Shown: positions 39,469-48,847 of the stretch, one piece after another | How positions within the stretch are numbered: position 1 is the first letter of the stretch | How the letters are laid out: every line of letters starts with the position of its first letter | Origin: an uncultured Candidatus Saccharibacteria bacterium | GTDB lineage: Bacteria > Patescibacteriota > Saccharimonadia > Saccharimonadales > Saccharimonadaceae | Direction of reading: 5' to 3' | Assembly: GCA_937936045.1 (NCBI GenBank) | Contig: CALGXC010000003.1 | Coordinates: forward strand, 1 to 64,000 | DNA: 64,000 nucleotides | Position numbers and translations under genes: made by a program | Notes under the pieces: generated by a model | What the model saw: the letters and a program-made list of their open reading frames with translations, nothing else | The model's database searches: none | Told to the model about the DNA's origin: nothing

Positions 39469-40745
39469 TGAAGGAAATAACTAGGATTCATCTGGCAAAA
39501 ACGGCGTTTAGTGTGGAAATTGACGCTAAGAAATCGCTAGAAAAATATCTTAATTCGATTCAGAAAAATATGCACGCCGACGCGGAAGCGATGAGGGAAA
39601 TTGAGGCACGAATGGTTGAAATTTTAGCCGAGCGTGGCGTAATGAAAGAAGGTGTTATTAGCGACGATGACGTTTTGGCGATTAAAAATCAAATGGGCGA
39701 GCCGCGCGATTTTTCGGATGATAGTGAGGACTCAACTGATGAATTGACGGATGATAATGAAAAACCAGAAAAGCAATTGATGCGCGACATGGACGGGGCT
39801 GTCATTGGCGGCGTGTGTGCGGGAATAGCGGCATACTTTAATATCAATCCGTTGTGGGTGCGACTGATTGCAATTATCTCGCCGTTCGTGACATTCGGTA
39901 CAATGGTGCTGGTTTACCTCGCGATGTGGGTGTCAATGCCACCAGCAAAAACCGCGTCGGACAAATTACGAATGCGCGGGAAGCCAGTAACTTTGGCTGC
40001 ACTTAAGGAAGCTTCCGCTGATGGAAGTTCAATTACGTCTGTCGGAAAAACTCCAATTGCGAAATTTTTCCAATATTTTGTCGGTGTTATGGTGCTACTT
40101 ACGACGCTAGCGGTGCTGTTTGGGCTGATTGTTGGCGGGGCGCTTGGTGTTTCCGTGGTTAATATGCTCGGCGGTTTGGGAATGCAAATGTGGGCGTGGG
40201 GAGTGTGGATTTCCTTGGCAATTGGCGGAATCTCAGCGGTTATATTTGGCGCAATTGCAACGCGTAGCATATTTGTTTGGAAGGTCAATCGAATGTCTGT
40301 GATTGCAATGATCGTGTCGGCGTCCGTTGTTTTTATGAGTTTGGCAAGCGCCGCAATATTTAGCGCTCACGCTGGCTTAGAATATGCGCGTGAATCGCAG
40401 CAACTCACGAAGAAAGTGAATATCGATATTCCAGATACGACAAACGCTAATTCAATTTTTATCGATATGCCAGTGGGGAATGTTTCGCGAATAAATTCTG
40501 ACAAATTTAAGGTGGAAGCGGAGTTTGTGGATTTGCCAAAGGCGAATAAGCCAGAAATTAACGTGCGCCGCGATGGCGATAAAATTGTGCTGTCCGTTTC
40601 TGAGAAGTGTAACGCGATATTCTTTGATGGTTGCTTGAAGTTCTATAAGCCGATAACTGGCTTGAAAATTTATGCTCCTGCGGGCGTGAATGTTAGCGGT
40701 TTGTTCTATCACAACTCGATTGAAGCGGAAAATTCCGAATCTTAG
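39468..40745 (+). CDS. PspC-domain membrane protein with DUF4097-like end
   Basis: A 425-residue protein. The N-terminus (1-75) is helical, like a regulator or permease-associated region. The PspC domain (about 102-158) contains RDMDGAVIGGVCAGIAAYFNINPLWVRLI and a second membrane segment. Two more membrane pairs follow (about 200-310), and the end forms a beta-rich extracellular region (SIFIDMPVGNVSRINSD, YAPAGVNVSG) resembling the start of a DUF4097-type adhesin/beta-helix. It overlaps PadR by one base (TAATG). PspC senses envelope stress in enterobacteria; here a sensor role in this operon is inferred. The end may be shortened. Confidence 0.8.
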   Translation: MKEITRIHLAKTAFSVEIDAKKSLEKYLNSIQKNMHADAEAMREIEARMVEILAERGVMKEGVISDDDVLAIKNQMGEPRDFSDDSEDSTDELTDDNEKPEKQLMRDMDGAVIGGVCAGIAAYFNINPLWVRLIAIISPFVTFGTMVLVYLAMWVSMPPAKTASDKLRMRGKPVTLAALKEASADGSSITSVGKTPIAKFFQYFVGVMVLLTTLAVLFGLIVGGALGVSVVNMLGGLGMQMWAWGVWISLAIGGISAVIFGAIATRSIFVWKVNRMSVIAMIVSASVVFMSLASAAIFSAHAGLEYARESQQLTKKVNIDIPDTTNANSIFIDMPVGNVSRINSDKFKVEAEFVDLPKANKPEINVRRDGDKIVLSVSEKCNAIFFDGCLKFYKPITGLKIYAPAGVNVSGLFYHNSIEAENSES

Positions 40746-40756
40746 GCTCACGCATT

Positions 40757-40785
40757 TGAATGATTTTACCGCTAATGCTACACTT
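40757..40785 (+). promoter_or_regulatory. Promoter upstream of uppP and its mini-ORF
   Basis: TTGAAT (40757-40762), 17 bases, TACACT (40780-40785), then exactly six bases to ATG 40792. Confidence 0.65.
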
Positions 40786-40791
40786 GAAGGA

Positions 40792-40809
40792 TGAAAGGTA
40801 ATTTTTAAG
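40792..40809 (+). CDS. Possible 5-codon leaderless upstream ORF of uppP
   Basis: ATG 40792 opens MKGNF and stops at TAA 40807-40809, one base before GTG 40811 of uppP. The AAAGG within it (40795-40799) is the only Shine-Dalgarno-like sequence for uppP. Leaderless start and re-initiation would be a simple reading of this. Confidence 0.4.
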
Positions 40810-40810
40810 C

Positions 40811-41650
40811 GTGGCTTGGTGGCAAGCAATTATTCTCGGCGTAATTGAGGGAATTACGGAATTCTTACCGATTTCTTCGACTGGGCATTTGACGATTGCC
40901 GAGAAATTGATGGGAATGCGAATTGACGATCCGAGCGTCGTGGCTTTTACGGCGATAATTCAGATCGGAGCAATTTTGGCGGCGGTGATTTATTTCTGGA
41001 GTGATATTTGGCGAATCTTGCAGGCTTGGTGGCGCGGTTTATGGTGGAAGAGGGCGCGCCGAAAGTTTGATTATAAATATGGCTGGGCAATTATTATCGG
41101 CTCAATTCCTATTGCGATTGTCGGTTTGTTGTTCAAGCACGAAGTTGAAACAGTTCTTCGCAGTTTGTGGTTTGTGGCGTTCGGGTTGATTGGCTGGAGC
41201 GTTGTTATGTGGCTGGCTGACAATCGTGCGGGAAATAACAAGCGTGGCGAAACTGAGACGAGCTGGAAAGACACTCTGGCGATTGGCGCAGGGCAATGCT
41301 TGTCGCTCATTCCTGGAGTTAGTCGCTCTGGCGCAACAATTTCAGTCGGTCTGTTTCGTGGATTTGACCGAGTGTCGGTTACGAAATTGAGTTTCTTCTT
41401 GGGTATTCCAGCGCTAGTCGCGGCAGGACTATTGGAAGTCGCTACCAAATATAAGCACATTTCTGGCGGCGTTGGCTGGACTCCAACTATAGTTGCCACG
41501 GTAATTTCATTCGGTGTTGGCTATTTGGCCGTGTCGTGGTTATTAAAATTTATTCAGAGTAATAATTTCCGGCCATTCATAATTTATCGATTTGTCCTGG
41601 GGCTGTTTTTGCTGGTTATGCTTGGCTTTGGTGTGATTTCTCACGTTTAA
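40811..41650 (+). CDS. uppP: Undecaprenyl-diphosphatase UppP/BacA
   Basis: A 279-residue membrane enzyme that recycles the undecaprenyl-diphosphate lipid carrier, giving bacitracin resistance when abundant. GVIEGITEFLPISSTGHL is the first signature and SLIPGVSRSGATIS the second, with catalytic Glu/Ser/Arg in place. About eight membrane segments. Start GTG 40811. With uppS (27484) and murD (48848) it supports an active peptidoglycan pathway. Confidence 0.96.
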   Translation: MAWWQAIILGVIEGITEFLPISSTGHLTIAEKLMGMRIDDPSVVAFTAIIQIGAILAAVIYFWSDIWRILQAWWRGLWWKRARRKFDYKYGWAIIIGSIPIAIVGLLFKHEVETVLRSLWFVAFGLIGWSVVMWLADNRAGNNKRGETETSWKDTLAIGAGQCLSLIPGVSRSGATISVGLFRGFDRVSVTKLSFFLGIPALVAAGLLEVATKYKHISGGVGWTPTIVATVISFGVGYLAVSWLLKFIQSNNFRPFIIYRFVLGLFLLVMLGFGVISHV

Positions 41651-41728
41651 TGAGATTGATTTTTCATATTGCTACATGTAAAATAAAAGCATAATCAATA
41701 TCAAATAAAGTTTAAAGGAATATTTTAA

Positions 41729-43030
41729 GTGGAGCGAGAAAATACAAGAAAGCCTGCATCAAAAGCTTTCGTGCTAAGTCTTTTTGTGATCACAATAATA
41801 CTCATAATACTATTGTTTTTTATTAAGATTTCACCACGTGGAGTAATTGATCCGAACGCAGTTTCTATTCGTCAGGACTCAGGTGAGATTCAATATAAAT
41901 ATGCTGATGGCAATTGGCAGAAAATAGTTTCGCTTGAGGATTTGAAAAATAAGGATAACGGTGCTAATAAGAAAGATGGCAAGAAGGAATCTAGTAAAAC
42001 TGATAGTCGTGAAATTGAAATTCAGAAGAACTCCCTGTATATACAGTGGCGATATGCTGGGGAATCTGAATGGAAAAATATCATAGCCTACTCAGACTTA
42101 AAGGGTAAGGATGGCCGAGACGGTAGAGACGGTCTTAATGGACAGAATGGTAAGGATGGTCGAGATGGTATTAACGGCAGGAACGGTCAAAATGGCAAGG
42201 ACGGTCTTAATGGTCAGAACGGTAGAGATGGCCAAAAAGGCGACAAAGGCGACACTGGTGCGGCGGGTCCTGCTGGGGTAACTGGAGCCACGGGAGCTAC
42301 CGGTGCGACTGGTGCTACAGGGGCAGCCGGCCAAAATGCTACAATTTCTGCAACTAATAGTACTCAGCCTTGCTCGACTGGATTGACTATTACCGGAAAT
42401 GGTACAAGTAACCTAGGTTTACAATTTACAGGCAAGAATCTTCCTGCGGGCGGCACAACAAATCAAGTACTCGGTAAGAAAACTGATGACGACTGTGACG
42501 TAGAATGGAAAGATACGTACGAAATTCGCGGGACTGGTATGCCTGAAGGCAATGTTAAGGCTAGTGTTGGTACATACTATACCGATACAGCCGCTACAAA
42601 CGGTGCCATTCGCTGGATTAAAACTCGTGGTAGTGATAAAACAGGCTGGAAGGTTGTATATGGTGACACTGGCTGGAGAAGTGTTCCTCAAATTCTCTCA
42701 ACATCCATGAAAGCCAGCGTGGTCAAGGTTCGACGAATCAACAATACGGTTTATCTGTACGCAGCTCTTACGGGCTGGGCGTATAACTGGAACGGTGGTG
42801 GTGCTTCGTTGCCAGATGGGCTGAGTCCTGGTTACCAGATGCAAGGTCCTTCTGCTGGACGACGGGGTGACTCGTACTTGACTTGGATCGTTCAAACTGG
42901 TGGACAGATTAACGCTGAAACACCTAGCGCTCAGAGTCCAACACCACCACTCCCTCCAATTGTTAGCGTATCGTATGTGCCAAACGACAATGTTCCATGG
43001 CCAACAACGTTACCTGGCACAGCTATGTAA
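41729..43030 (+). CDS. Membrane-anchored collagen-like protein
   Basis: A 433-residue type II membrane protein: a short basic N-terminus, a membrane segment (13-32), two copies of a short motif of the form YA...W..I...DLK (52-72 and 104-125), a collagen-like Gly-X-Y stretch (about 126-202, mixed GxD/GxN repeats followed by GATGATGATGATG), and a 230-residue C-terminal head without a recognised domain. The Gly-X-Y part should form a trimeric stalk. Start GTG 41729 with AAAGG at suitable distance. The layout parallels phage and bacterial surface fibres, and binding of a host cell is plausible but unproven. The head carries a pair of cysteines (TQPCST, DDCDV). Confidence 0.8.
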   Translation: MERENTRKPASKAFVLSLFVITIILIILLFFIKISPRGVIDPNAVSIRQDSGEIQYKYADGNWQKIVSLEDLKNKDNGANKKDGKKESSKTDSREIEIQKNSLYIQWRYAGESEWKNIIAYSDLKGKDGRDGRDGLNGQNGKDGRDGINGRNGQNGKDGLNGQNGRDGQKGDKGDTGAAGPAGVTGATGATGATGATGAAGQNATISATNSTQPCSTGLTITGNGTSNLGLQFTGKNLPAGGTTNQVLGKKTDDDCDVEWKDTYEIRGTGMPEGNVKASVGTYYTDTAATNGAIRWIKTRGSDKTGWKVVYGDTGWRSVPQILSTSMKASVVKVRRINNTVYLYAALTGWAYNWNGGGASLPDGLSPGYQMQGPSAGRRGDSYLTWIVQTGGQINAETPSAQSPTPPLPPIVSVSYVPNDNVPWPTTLPGTAM

Positions 43031-43052
43031 GTAAATTATTTACACTTATCTA

Positions 43053-43082
43053 AAACCCCGTCTGTTAAATCCGGCGGGGTTT
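43053..43082 (+). terminator. Strong Rho-independent terminator
   Basis: AAACCCCG (43053-43060) pairs with CGGGGTTT (43075-43082). Confidence 0.85.
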
Positions 43083-43106
43083 ATTTATATATAGTCTATG
43101 TTGTTA

Positions 43107-43112
43107 TATAAT
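43107..43112 (+). promoter_or_regulatory. -10 element of serS (leaderless)
   Basis: TATAAT, six bases before ATG 43119. Confidence 0.65.
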
Positions 43113-43118
43113 TGAGAC

Positions 43119-44360
43119 ATGTTAGACATTAAGTTCATCAGGGAAAATGCCGATTTGGTACAAAAGTCGGCAAACGATAAAGGCTATAAAGTTGATATTG
43201 CGGCGTTGTTGCAATTAGACGATGAGCGCCGCGATTTGCAGAAGCAGGTTGAAGCGTTACGCGAACAGCGCAATGCTATTTCAGCGAAGATGAAGAGCGG
43301 TCGACCAGATCAAGAGTTAATTGATCAGGGCAAGCAATTGAAAGTTGAACTGGCAGAGCGTGAGAGCTATTTGAAATCGACCGAGGAAAAAGTTGCGGCA
43401 ATTCTTAAAAACGTCCCGAATATCACTTTTGACGATGTGCCTCTGGGTGGCGAAGAAGATTCCGTTGAGGTAAAAGTTTATGGCGATTGTAAAACTGGCG
43501 CAAAGGATCACTTGGATTACGCTGTAAGTCGCGGTTGGGTGGACTTTGAGCGCGGCGCTAAGGTGGCTGGTGCGAAGTTTTATTATTTGAAGGGCGATTT
43601 GGCTTTATTGGAAAATGCCGTAACTCAATTTGCCTTGGATTACGTAACGAAGCAGGGCTTCACATTTATGACCGTGCCGCATATGGTCAATTTACGAACA
43701 GCTGAGGGTGCAGGTTTCACTCCGAAGGGTGAGGGCAGCAACGAATATGTAGTTGACGGCGAAGATTTGACGCTAATTGGTACGGCGGAAATGCCATTAA
43801 CCGGCTATCACGCGGATGAGATTTTGGACGAAAAAGATTTACCATTGCTATACGCTGGATATAGTCCTTGCTATCGAAAAGAGGCGGGAACATACGGCAA
43901 GCACACGCGTGGCCTGTTCCGAGTTCATCAGTTCAATAAGTTGGAAATGTACGCGTTTTGTTTGCCTGAGCAATCTAAAGAGATTCATGAGAAAATTCTT
44001 AGCGTTGAAGAGGCGCTTTGGCAGCAAATTGGGATTTCTTATCACGTGGTTAATATTGCGGCGGGCGATTTGGGTGCACCGGCTGCAAAGAAGTACGACA
44101 TTGAATATTGGTCGCCAGTTGACCAAACTTACCGTGAACTGACGAGTTGTTCGAATTGTACTGATTATCAAGCTCGTGGCCTGAATATTCGAGTCAGGCG
44201 AGAAAACGGCACGATTGAATCTGTTCACACTTTGAACGGAACTGCAGTGTCGTTGGCGCGATCGCTAGTAGTGATTTTGGAGAATTTCCAGAATCCAGAT
44301 GGAACTTTGACTGTCCCTGAAGTACTTCGTCCGTATATGAATGGTCGTGACGTGATATAA
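43119..44360 (+). CDS. serS: Seryl-tRNA synthetase
   Basis: A 413-residue class II synthetase. The N-terminal coiled-coil arm (residues about 30-100, DERRDLQKQVEALREQRNAISAKM) grips tRNA-Ser. Motif 2 is YRKEAGTYGKHTRGLFRVHQFNKLEMY and motif 3 is NGTAVSLARSLVVILENFQ. The substrate site TAEMPL also fits. Length is normal. The mRNA should be leaderless. Confidence 0.97.
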   Translation: MLDIKFIRENADLVQKSANDKGYKVDIAALLQLDDERRDLQKQVEALREQRNAISAKMKSGRPDQELIDQGKQLKVELAERESYLKSTEEKVAAILKNVPNITFDDVPLGGEEDSVEVKVYGDCKTGAKDHLDYAVSRGWVDFERGAKVAGAKFYYLKGDLALLENAVTQFALDYVTKQGFTFMTVPHMVNLRTAEGAGFTPKGEGSNEYVVDGEDLTLIGTAEMPLTGYHADEILDEKDLPLLYAGYSPCYRKEAGTYGKHTRGLFRVHQFNKLEMYAFCLPEQSKEIHEKILSVEEALWQQIGISYHVVNIAAGDLGAPAAKKYDIEYWSPVDQTYRELTSCSNCTDYQARGLNIRVRRENGTIESVHTLNGTAVSLARSLVVILENFQNPDGTLTVPEVLRPYMNGRDVI

Positions 44361-44361
44361 T
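44356..44361 (+). promoter_or_regulatory. -10 element of hpf inside the serS end
   Basis: TATAAT overlapping the serS stop; AGGAGG precedes ATG 44391. Confidence 0.6.
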
Positions 44362-44390
44362 AGAGAGCATATTAGTTAGTAGGAGGAAAA

Positions 44391-44762
44391 ATGATTAAGG
44401 ATATTACAATTACTGGCGTTAAATATGAGCTGAACGCCACAACAAAAAAATACGTTGAACGAAAAATTGGTTCTCTGGGGAAATATTTGCCACGCCACGC
44501 GCGAAAAAGCGCGTCTGCAGACGTTAAGATTAAGCAGATTGACAATCCTGGCGGCAACAAGTACGAAGTTGAAGTTATCATCAATGTGCCAGATAAGAAA
44601 ATTATAGCTAAGGATTCAACCATGAACGTTTTGGCTGCAGTGGATATTGTTGAAGCTAGGTTGAATGGTCAAGTTCGTAAGTACAAAGACGATGTGCTGG
44701 CTCACGTTGGCGGAAGTCGTGGGGTTTTGGCGAAGCTAAAGCAAACTTTCGGTCGAAAATAA
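44391..44762 (+). CDS. hpf: Ribosome hibernation promoting factor (short form)
   Basis: A 123-residue protein of the HPF/RaiA (YfiA) family: KDITITGVKYELNATTKKYVERKIGSLGKYLPRHARKS, then ADVKIKQID, YEVEVIINVPDKKIIAKDST and AVDIVEARLNGQVRKYKDD. It has no C-terminal dimerisation domain, so it is the short type that inactivates 70S ribosomes. A strong Shine-Dalgarno (AGGAGG) is present. Such factors protect ribosomes in resting cells. Confidence 0.92.
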   Translation: MIKDITITGVKYELNATTKKYVERKIGSLGKYLPRHARKSASADVKIKQIDNPGGNKYEVEVIINVPDKKIIAKDSTMNVLAAVDIVEARLNGQVRKYKDDVLAHVGGSRGVLAKLKQTFGRK

Positions 44763-44783
44763 TTGATAGATGAAATTAGCAGG

Positions 44784-44810
44784 AAAGCGTTCAGATTCTG
44801 GGCGCTTTTT
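44784..44810 (+). terminator. Rho-independent terminator after hpf
   Basis: AAAGCG (44784-44789) pairs with CGCTTT (44803-44808), followed by further T. Confidence 0.7.
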
Positions 44811-44834
44811 CTTTTCAAATTGCCCGAAAAAAGT

Positions 44835-44840
44835 TATAAT
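44835..44840 (+). promoter_or_regulatory. -10 element of secA
   Basis: TATAAT, 17 bases before an in-frame ATG 44858 and 47 before ATG 44888. Confidence 0.55.
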
Positions 44841-44887
44841 AAAAGAAGTTTTTGAAAATGCCTGAAAGTGAGGGAGTTTTAAGGTTT

Positions 44888-47518
44888 ATGGCAATTACAC
44901 AACAAAAAGCGCTGAGTAAGATTTTTGGCGATCCACAGAAGAAGATTTTGAAACGATTGCGTAGGCAAGTTGACGTTATTAACGGTCTGAATGACAAATA
45001 TGAAAAGATGTCCGACAAGGAGCTTCGGGCGCAAACTGATGAGCTGAAAAAGCGTTTGTCGAAGAAAAATGTGACGCTTGATACGATTTTGCCAGACGCG
45101 TTTGCTGTAGCAAGGGAAGCTGCTAAGCGTGTGATTGGCGAGCGTCCGTATGACGTGCAGTTGATTGGCGGTATGGTTCTTCATGAGGGTAACGTTGCCG
45201 AGATGAAAACTGGTGAAGGTAAGACTCTTGTGGCGACATTGCCAACTTATCTGAACGCTTTGGAAGGCAAGGGTGTTCATGTGGTGACGGTTAATGACTA
45301 TTTGGCGCAGCGCGACGCTGGTTGGATGGGTCAAGTGTATGATTTTCTGGGCTTGACCACTGGTGTGATTATTAATGAAGCGTCATTTGTTTATGATAAA
45401 GATTATGATAATGAGCATCACGACGACCCCCGAATGCGCAAGCTTCGTCCAGTTTCACGTAAAGAGGCTTACGCTGCGGACATTACGTACGGTACGAATA
45501 ACGAGTTTGGCTTTGACTATTTGCGCGACAACATGGTTAACGACGTTGATTTGCTCAGGCAGCGTGAATTGAATTTTGCAATCGTTGACGAAGTCGACTC
45601 AATTTTGATTGACGAAGCTCGTACGCCACTTATTATCTCTGCTCCAGCGGCTGAAAATCCTGACAATTATTACACGTTTGCTAAAATCGCCGCGAAGTTG
45701 GTTCCGGAAGATTACGTTTTGGATGAGAAGCGCCGAAGTGTTGCTTTGACTGATGAAGGCGTTGAAAAAGTTCAGAAATTGTTGGGAATAAAAAATTTGT
45801 ACACCCCAGATCACGTACGTAGCGTTTATCACATGGATCAGGCTTTGCGAGCACAGACATTGTTCAAGCGTGATAAAGATTACGTTGTAACTAATGACGG
45901 TGAGGTGATCATTGTTGACGAACACACTGGTCGTTTGATGCAGGGTCGCCGTTACAACGAAGGCTTGCATCAGGCAATTGAGGCTAAAGAAGGCGTTCCT
46001 GTGCTGGAAGAGAGTATGACCTTGGCGACAATTTCCTTCCAGAATTACTTCCGTTTGTATAATAAATTGAGCGGTATGACTGGTACGGCGTTCACTGAAG
46101 CCGAAGAGTTCCAACAAATTTATTCACTTGACGTTATCCAAATTCCACCGAACAAACCAGTTATTCGCGAGGATAAGGAAGACTTGATTTTCAAGACTGA
46201 AAAAGCCAAACTGAAAGCTGTCGCTGAGGCGATTAAGGATTACCACAAGCAAGGCCGTCCTGTTTTGGTTGGCTCTGGTTCTATTGAAAAGAATGAGCAA
46301 ATTGCCAAATATTTGGAAAAAGAAGGCATTAAGTTTGAGATTTTGAACGCTAAGAACAATGAGCGTGAGGCTGCGATTGTTGCGAAAGCCGGCGAAAAAG
46401 GCGCGATTACTTTGGCTACGAATATCGCTGGTCGAGGTACGGACATTAAGCTTGGCGAGGGTGTCAAGGAGTTGGGTGGACTGGTTGTTATCGGTTCAGA
46501 GCGACATGAATCACGCCGAATTGACAATCAGTTGCGTGGTCGTGGCGGACGCCAGGGCGACCCAGGCGAGACTCAGTTTTATGTTTCGACCGAAGATGAT
46601 TTGATGCGAATTTTCCAGGGTGAGCGAATTGCGTCGTTGATGGATAGGCTGGGTGTTGATGATGACACGCCAATCAGAACTCGTGCCGTATCGAAAACAT
46701 TGGAAGCGGCACAGAAGCGAGTTGAAGGCTACAACTTTGATACGCGCAAAAATGTTGTTCAATACGACAATGTGATTAACCGTCATCGTCGCGTCGTTTA
46801 TGTTATGCGACGTAGGATTTTGGAAGGCGATAATATTAAGCCAGAAATTGAACGATTATTGCGAGCTAAAGTTCACGAATTGACAACTCTTCCATCAAAG
46901 AATAATCCAAAGTTTGTCGATGATTTCTCGGTTATTTTCCCGGTTGATAAGGAAAAAATTGAAAAGGTTGGTAAGGAAAAGAAAGATCGTTTGCGCTATG
47001 AGAAGGCGCTGGAGCTGGCTGAAGAAGCTTACGCGGAGAAAGAGCGTGAGATTGGCGCTGATGATTTGCGCGGAGTTGAGCGCGAAGTCTACATGGCGGT
47101 GTTGGATACATTGTGGATGCAGCATTTGGAAAATATGCAACATTTGCGCGAAGGAATTCACTGGCGAAGTGTTGGACAGCGCGATCCTTTGGTGGAATAT
47201 CGATCAGAATCCCAGAAGTTGTTCGAGAGTTTGCAGGCTAATCTCCGTGATGAAGTTCTAGCAACGATATTTAATATTCATAAAGCCGACGCTGCAGTTC
47301 GTCAATCTCAAGACGATGAGTATGACACTGAGCTAACTAGGTTGGCAGAAAATGCCGTTGAGCGTGGTGTAAATGAAATTGGTTCGGGCGAGGAAAATCG
47401 TGACGATGACTTCTCTGTGAAAAAGGGCAAGACTAGCGCGGAATCAAATCGTGCGAAGAATCAAGCTCGAAAGAAGAAAAAGGCTCAGCGACAGAACCGT
47501 AAGAAAAATCGTAAATAA
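44888..47518 (+). CDS. secA: Preprotein translocase ATPase SecA
   Basis: An 876-residue motor that pushes preproteins through SecYEG. It begins QQKALSKIFGDPQKKILKRL as SecA usually does; Walker A is MKTGEGKTLVATLP, DEAD-box-like DEVDSILIDEARTPLIIS, and IAGRGTDIKLGEGV is in the second RecA-like domain. A C-terminal Lys/Arg-rich tail (QARKKKKAQRQNRKKNRK) replaces the zinc-binding end, so SecB interaction is not expected. ATG 44888 gives the family start; ATG 44858 would add ten residues and cannot be excluded. Confidence 0.97.
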   Translation: MAITQQKALSKIFGDPQKKILKRLRRQVDVINGLNDKYEKMSDKELRAQTDELKKRLSKKNVTLDTILPDAFAVAREAAKRVIGERPYDVQLIGGMVLHEGNVAEMKTGEGKTLVATLPTYLNALEGKGVHVVTVNDYLAQRDAGWMGQVYDFLGLTTGVIINEASFVYDKDYDNEHHDDPRMRKLRPVSRKEAYAADITYGTNNEFGFDYLRDNMVNDVDLLRQRELNFAIVDEVDSILIDEARTPLIISAPAAENPDNYYTFAKIAAKLVPEDYVLDEKRRSVALTDEGVEKVQKLLGIKNLYTPDHVRSVYHMDQALRAQTLFKRDKDYVVTNDGEVIIVDEHTGRLMQGRRYNEGLHQAIEAKEGVPVLEESMTLATISFQNYFRLYNKLSGMTGTAFTEAEEFQQIYSLDVIQIPPNKPVIREDKEDLIFKTEKAKLKAVAEAIKDYHKQGRPVLVGSGSIEKNEQIAKYLEKEGIKFEILNAKNNEREAAIVAKAGEKGAITLATNIAGRGTDIKLGEGVKELGGLVVIGSERHESRRIDNQLRGRGGRQGDPGETQFYVSTEDDLMRIFQGERIASLMDRLGVDDDTPIRTRAVSKTLEAAQKRVEGYNFDTRKNVVQYDNVINRHRRVVYVMRRRILEGDNIKPEIERLLRAKVHELTTLPSKNNPKFVDDFSVIFPVDKEKIEKVGKEKKDRLRYEKALELAEEAYAEKEREIGADDLRGVEREVYMAVLDTLWMQHLENMQHLREGIHWRSVGQRDPLVEYRSESQKLFESLQANLRDEVLATIFNIHKADAAVRQSQDDEYDTELTRLAENAVERGVNEIGSGEENRDDDFSVKKGKTSAESNRAKNQARKKKKAQRQNRKKNRK

Positions 47519-47533
47519 TCAGAGAATTAGGCA

Positions 47534-48811
47534 ATGAAACATACAGTTGAGGAAGTTAGACTGAAGAATGGTGCGCGCGGCTTGTTGATTGACGTTCCAG
47601 ATGCTACGGTAATGAGTTTTCAGGTGCAATTCAGAGCGGGAAATCGCTACGTTCTGAATAAAGATATTTACGAAACGGCTCACATTATGGAGCATATGGC
47701 GTTCGGCGCGAATGAAAAGTTTCGCTCGGAGCATAACTACGAGCAGGAATTTACCAAAAACGGCGCTTATCACAACGCTTACACTTCTGACTATTCAATG
47801 GTTTATGAAGCAATTTGTGCGGATTTTGAATGGGATAGGATTTTGGAGCTTCAGAGGCTGGCTATTACAACGCCAAGATTCAACGCCGATGAACTTGAGG
47901 CGGAAAAGGGCAATGTTCGCTCTGAATTGACTGGCTATCTCAACAATCACAACCGCGTGATGTGGCCGCGCATTCAGCAGGCGCTGGGTGAAGATATTTT
48001 GACGTATAATCAGCGTTTAAAAACAATTGCTAATATTGAACTGAAAGATATTAAAAATCATCACAAGCGAACGCATACTTTGAAGAATATGCGGTTTGTG
48101 GTGGCTGGAAAAATGGCTGGACGAAAAGCGGCTATTAAAGAACATCTTGAGGGTTGGCAATTAGAGACGGGCGAGCGATTTGTTATTCCGCGCGATGAAC
48201 CGCGTAGGGCTAACCCGGTTTTAGTCAGACGAAAAGAGGCGACGAATTTGACGTTTGGCTGGTCGATGATGATTCCGCGTGAGTTAAGCGATGAAGAGGT
48301 CACGGCTATGAACGCATTGAACCACATTCTGACCGGCACGATGAGCTCACGGATTTTTGGCGCGGCTCGTAAAAAAGGCTTGGCGTATGGCATTTTTAGC
48401 GATACGTCGATTGGTTTTTACGATTCGGCTTGGGATTTTGGCGGACAAGTAAATGTTGAAACCGCAGAAAAGCTCTTTGATATTATCGTGAGAGAATTGA
48501 AGAAAGTTTTGGCTGGATCTATTTCCGAAGAGGATTTGGAAAGTGTGAAGTCGTATTCGTTGGGTCGTTATCAAATGGGTGCTCAAACTGTTGGGCAAGT
48601 AAGTAATTTTTACGTAGGACGATATTTTGCTGATGATTTCGTGAGAGATTATGCCGCCGTTCCAGATTCTATTTTGGCGGTAACTCCTGATCAGCTGATT
48701 GAAACGGCTCGTCAATTTTTTGCATCCAACACATGGACGTTGGCAGCAGTTACTTCGGAAGAAAAAGAGCTATTAACAAAACTGTACGATAAGCTCGACA
48801 AACTGTTTTAG
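47534..48811 (+). CDS. M16 family zinc peptidase
   Basis: A 425-residue protein with the inverted zinc motif HIMEH at residues 50-54 and the third ligand in AEKGNVRSEL. The C-terminal half (TNLTFGWSMMIPRELSDEEVTAMNALNHILTGTMSSRIFGAARKKGLAYGIF) has the usual R/Y block that helps hold substrates. The two halves together make one M16 unit; many work as dimers with a partner, and none is adjacent here. Substrates (peptides, signal or mitochondrial presequences in relatives) are unknown. It has no signal peptide, so it is likely cytoplasmic. It follows secA after 15 bases. Confidence 0.93.
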   Translation: MKHTVEEVRLKNGARGLLIDVPDATVMSFQVQFRAGNRYVLNKDIYETAHIMEHMAFGANEKFRSEHNYEQEFTKNGAYHNAYTSDYSMVYEAICADFEWDRILELQRLAITTPRFNADELEAEKGNVRSELTGYLNNHNRVMWPRIQQALGEDILTYNQRLKTIANIELKDIKNHHKRTHTLKNMRFVVAGKMAGRKAAIKEHLEGWQLETGERFVIPRDEPRRANPVLVRRKEATNLTFGWSMMIPRELSDEEVTAMNALNHILTGTMSSRIFGAARKKGLAYGIFSDTSIGFYDSAWDFGGQVNVETAEKLFDIIVRELKKVLAGSISEEDLESVKSYSLGRYQMGAQTVGQVSNFYVGRYFADDFVRDYAAVPDSILAVTPDQLIETARQFFASNTWTLAAVTSEEKELLTKLYDKLDKLF

Positions 48812-48835
48812 GGTGTAATCGTAAATTGCCCGTGA

Positions 48836-48841
48836 TATAAT
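48836..48841 (+). promoter_or_regulatory. -10 element of murD (leaderless)
   Basis: TATAAT, six bases before ATG 48848. Confidence 0.65.
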
Positions 48842-48847
48842 CAGGTT

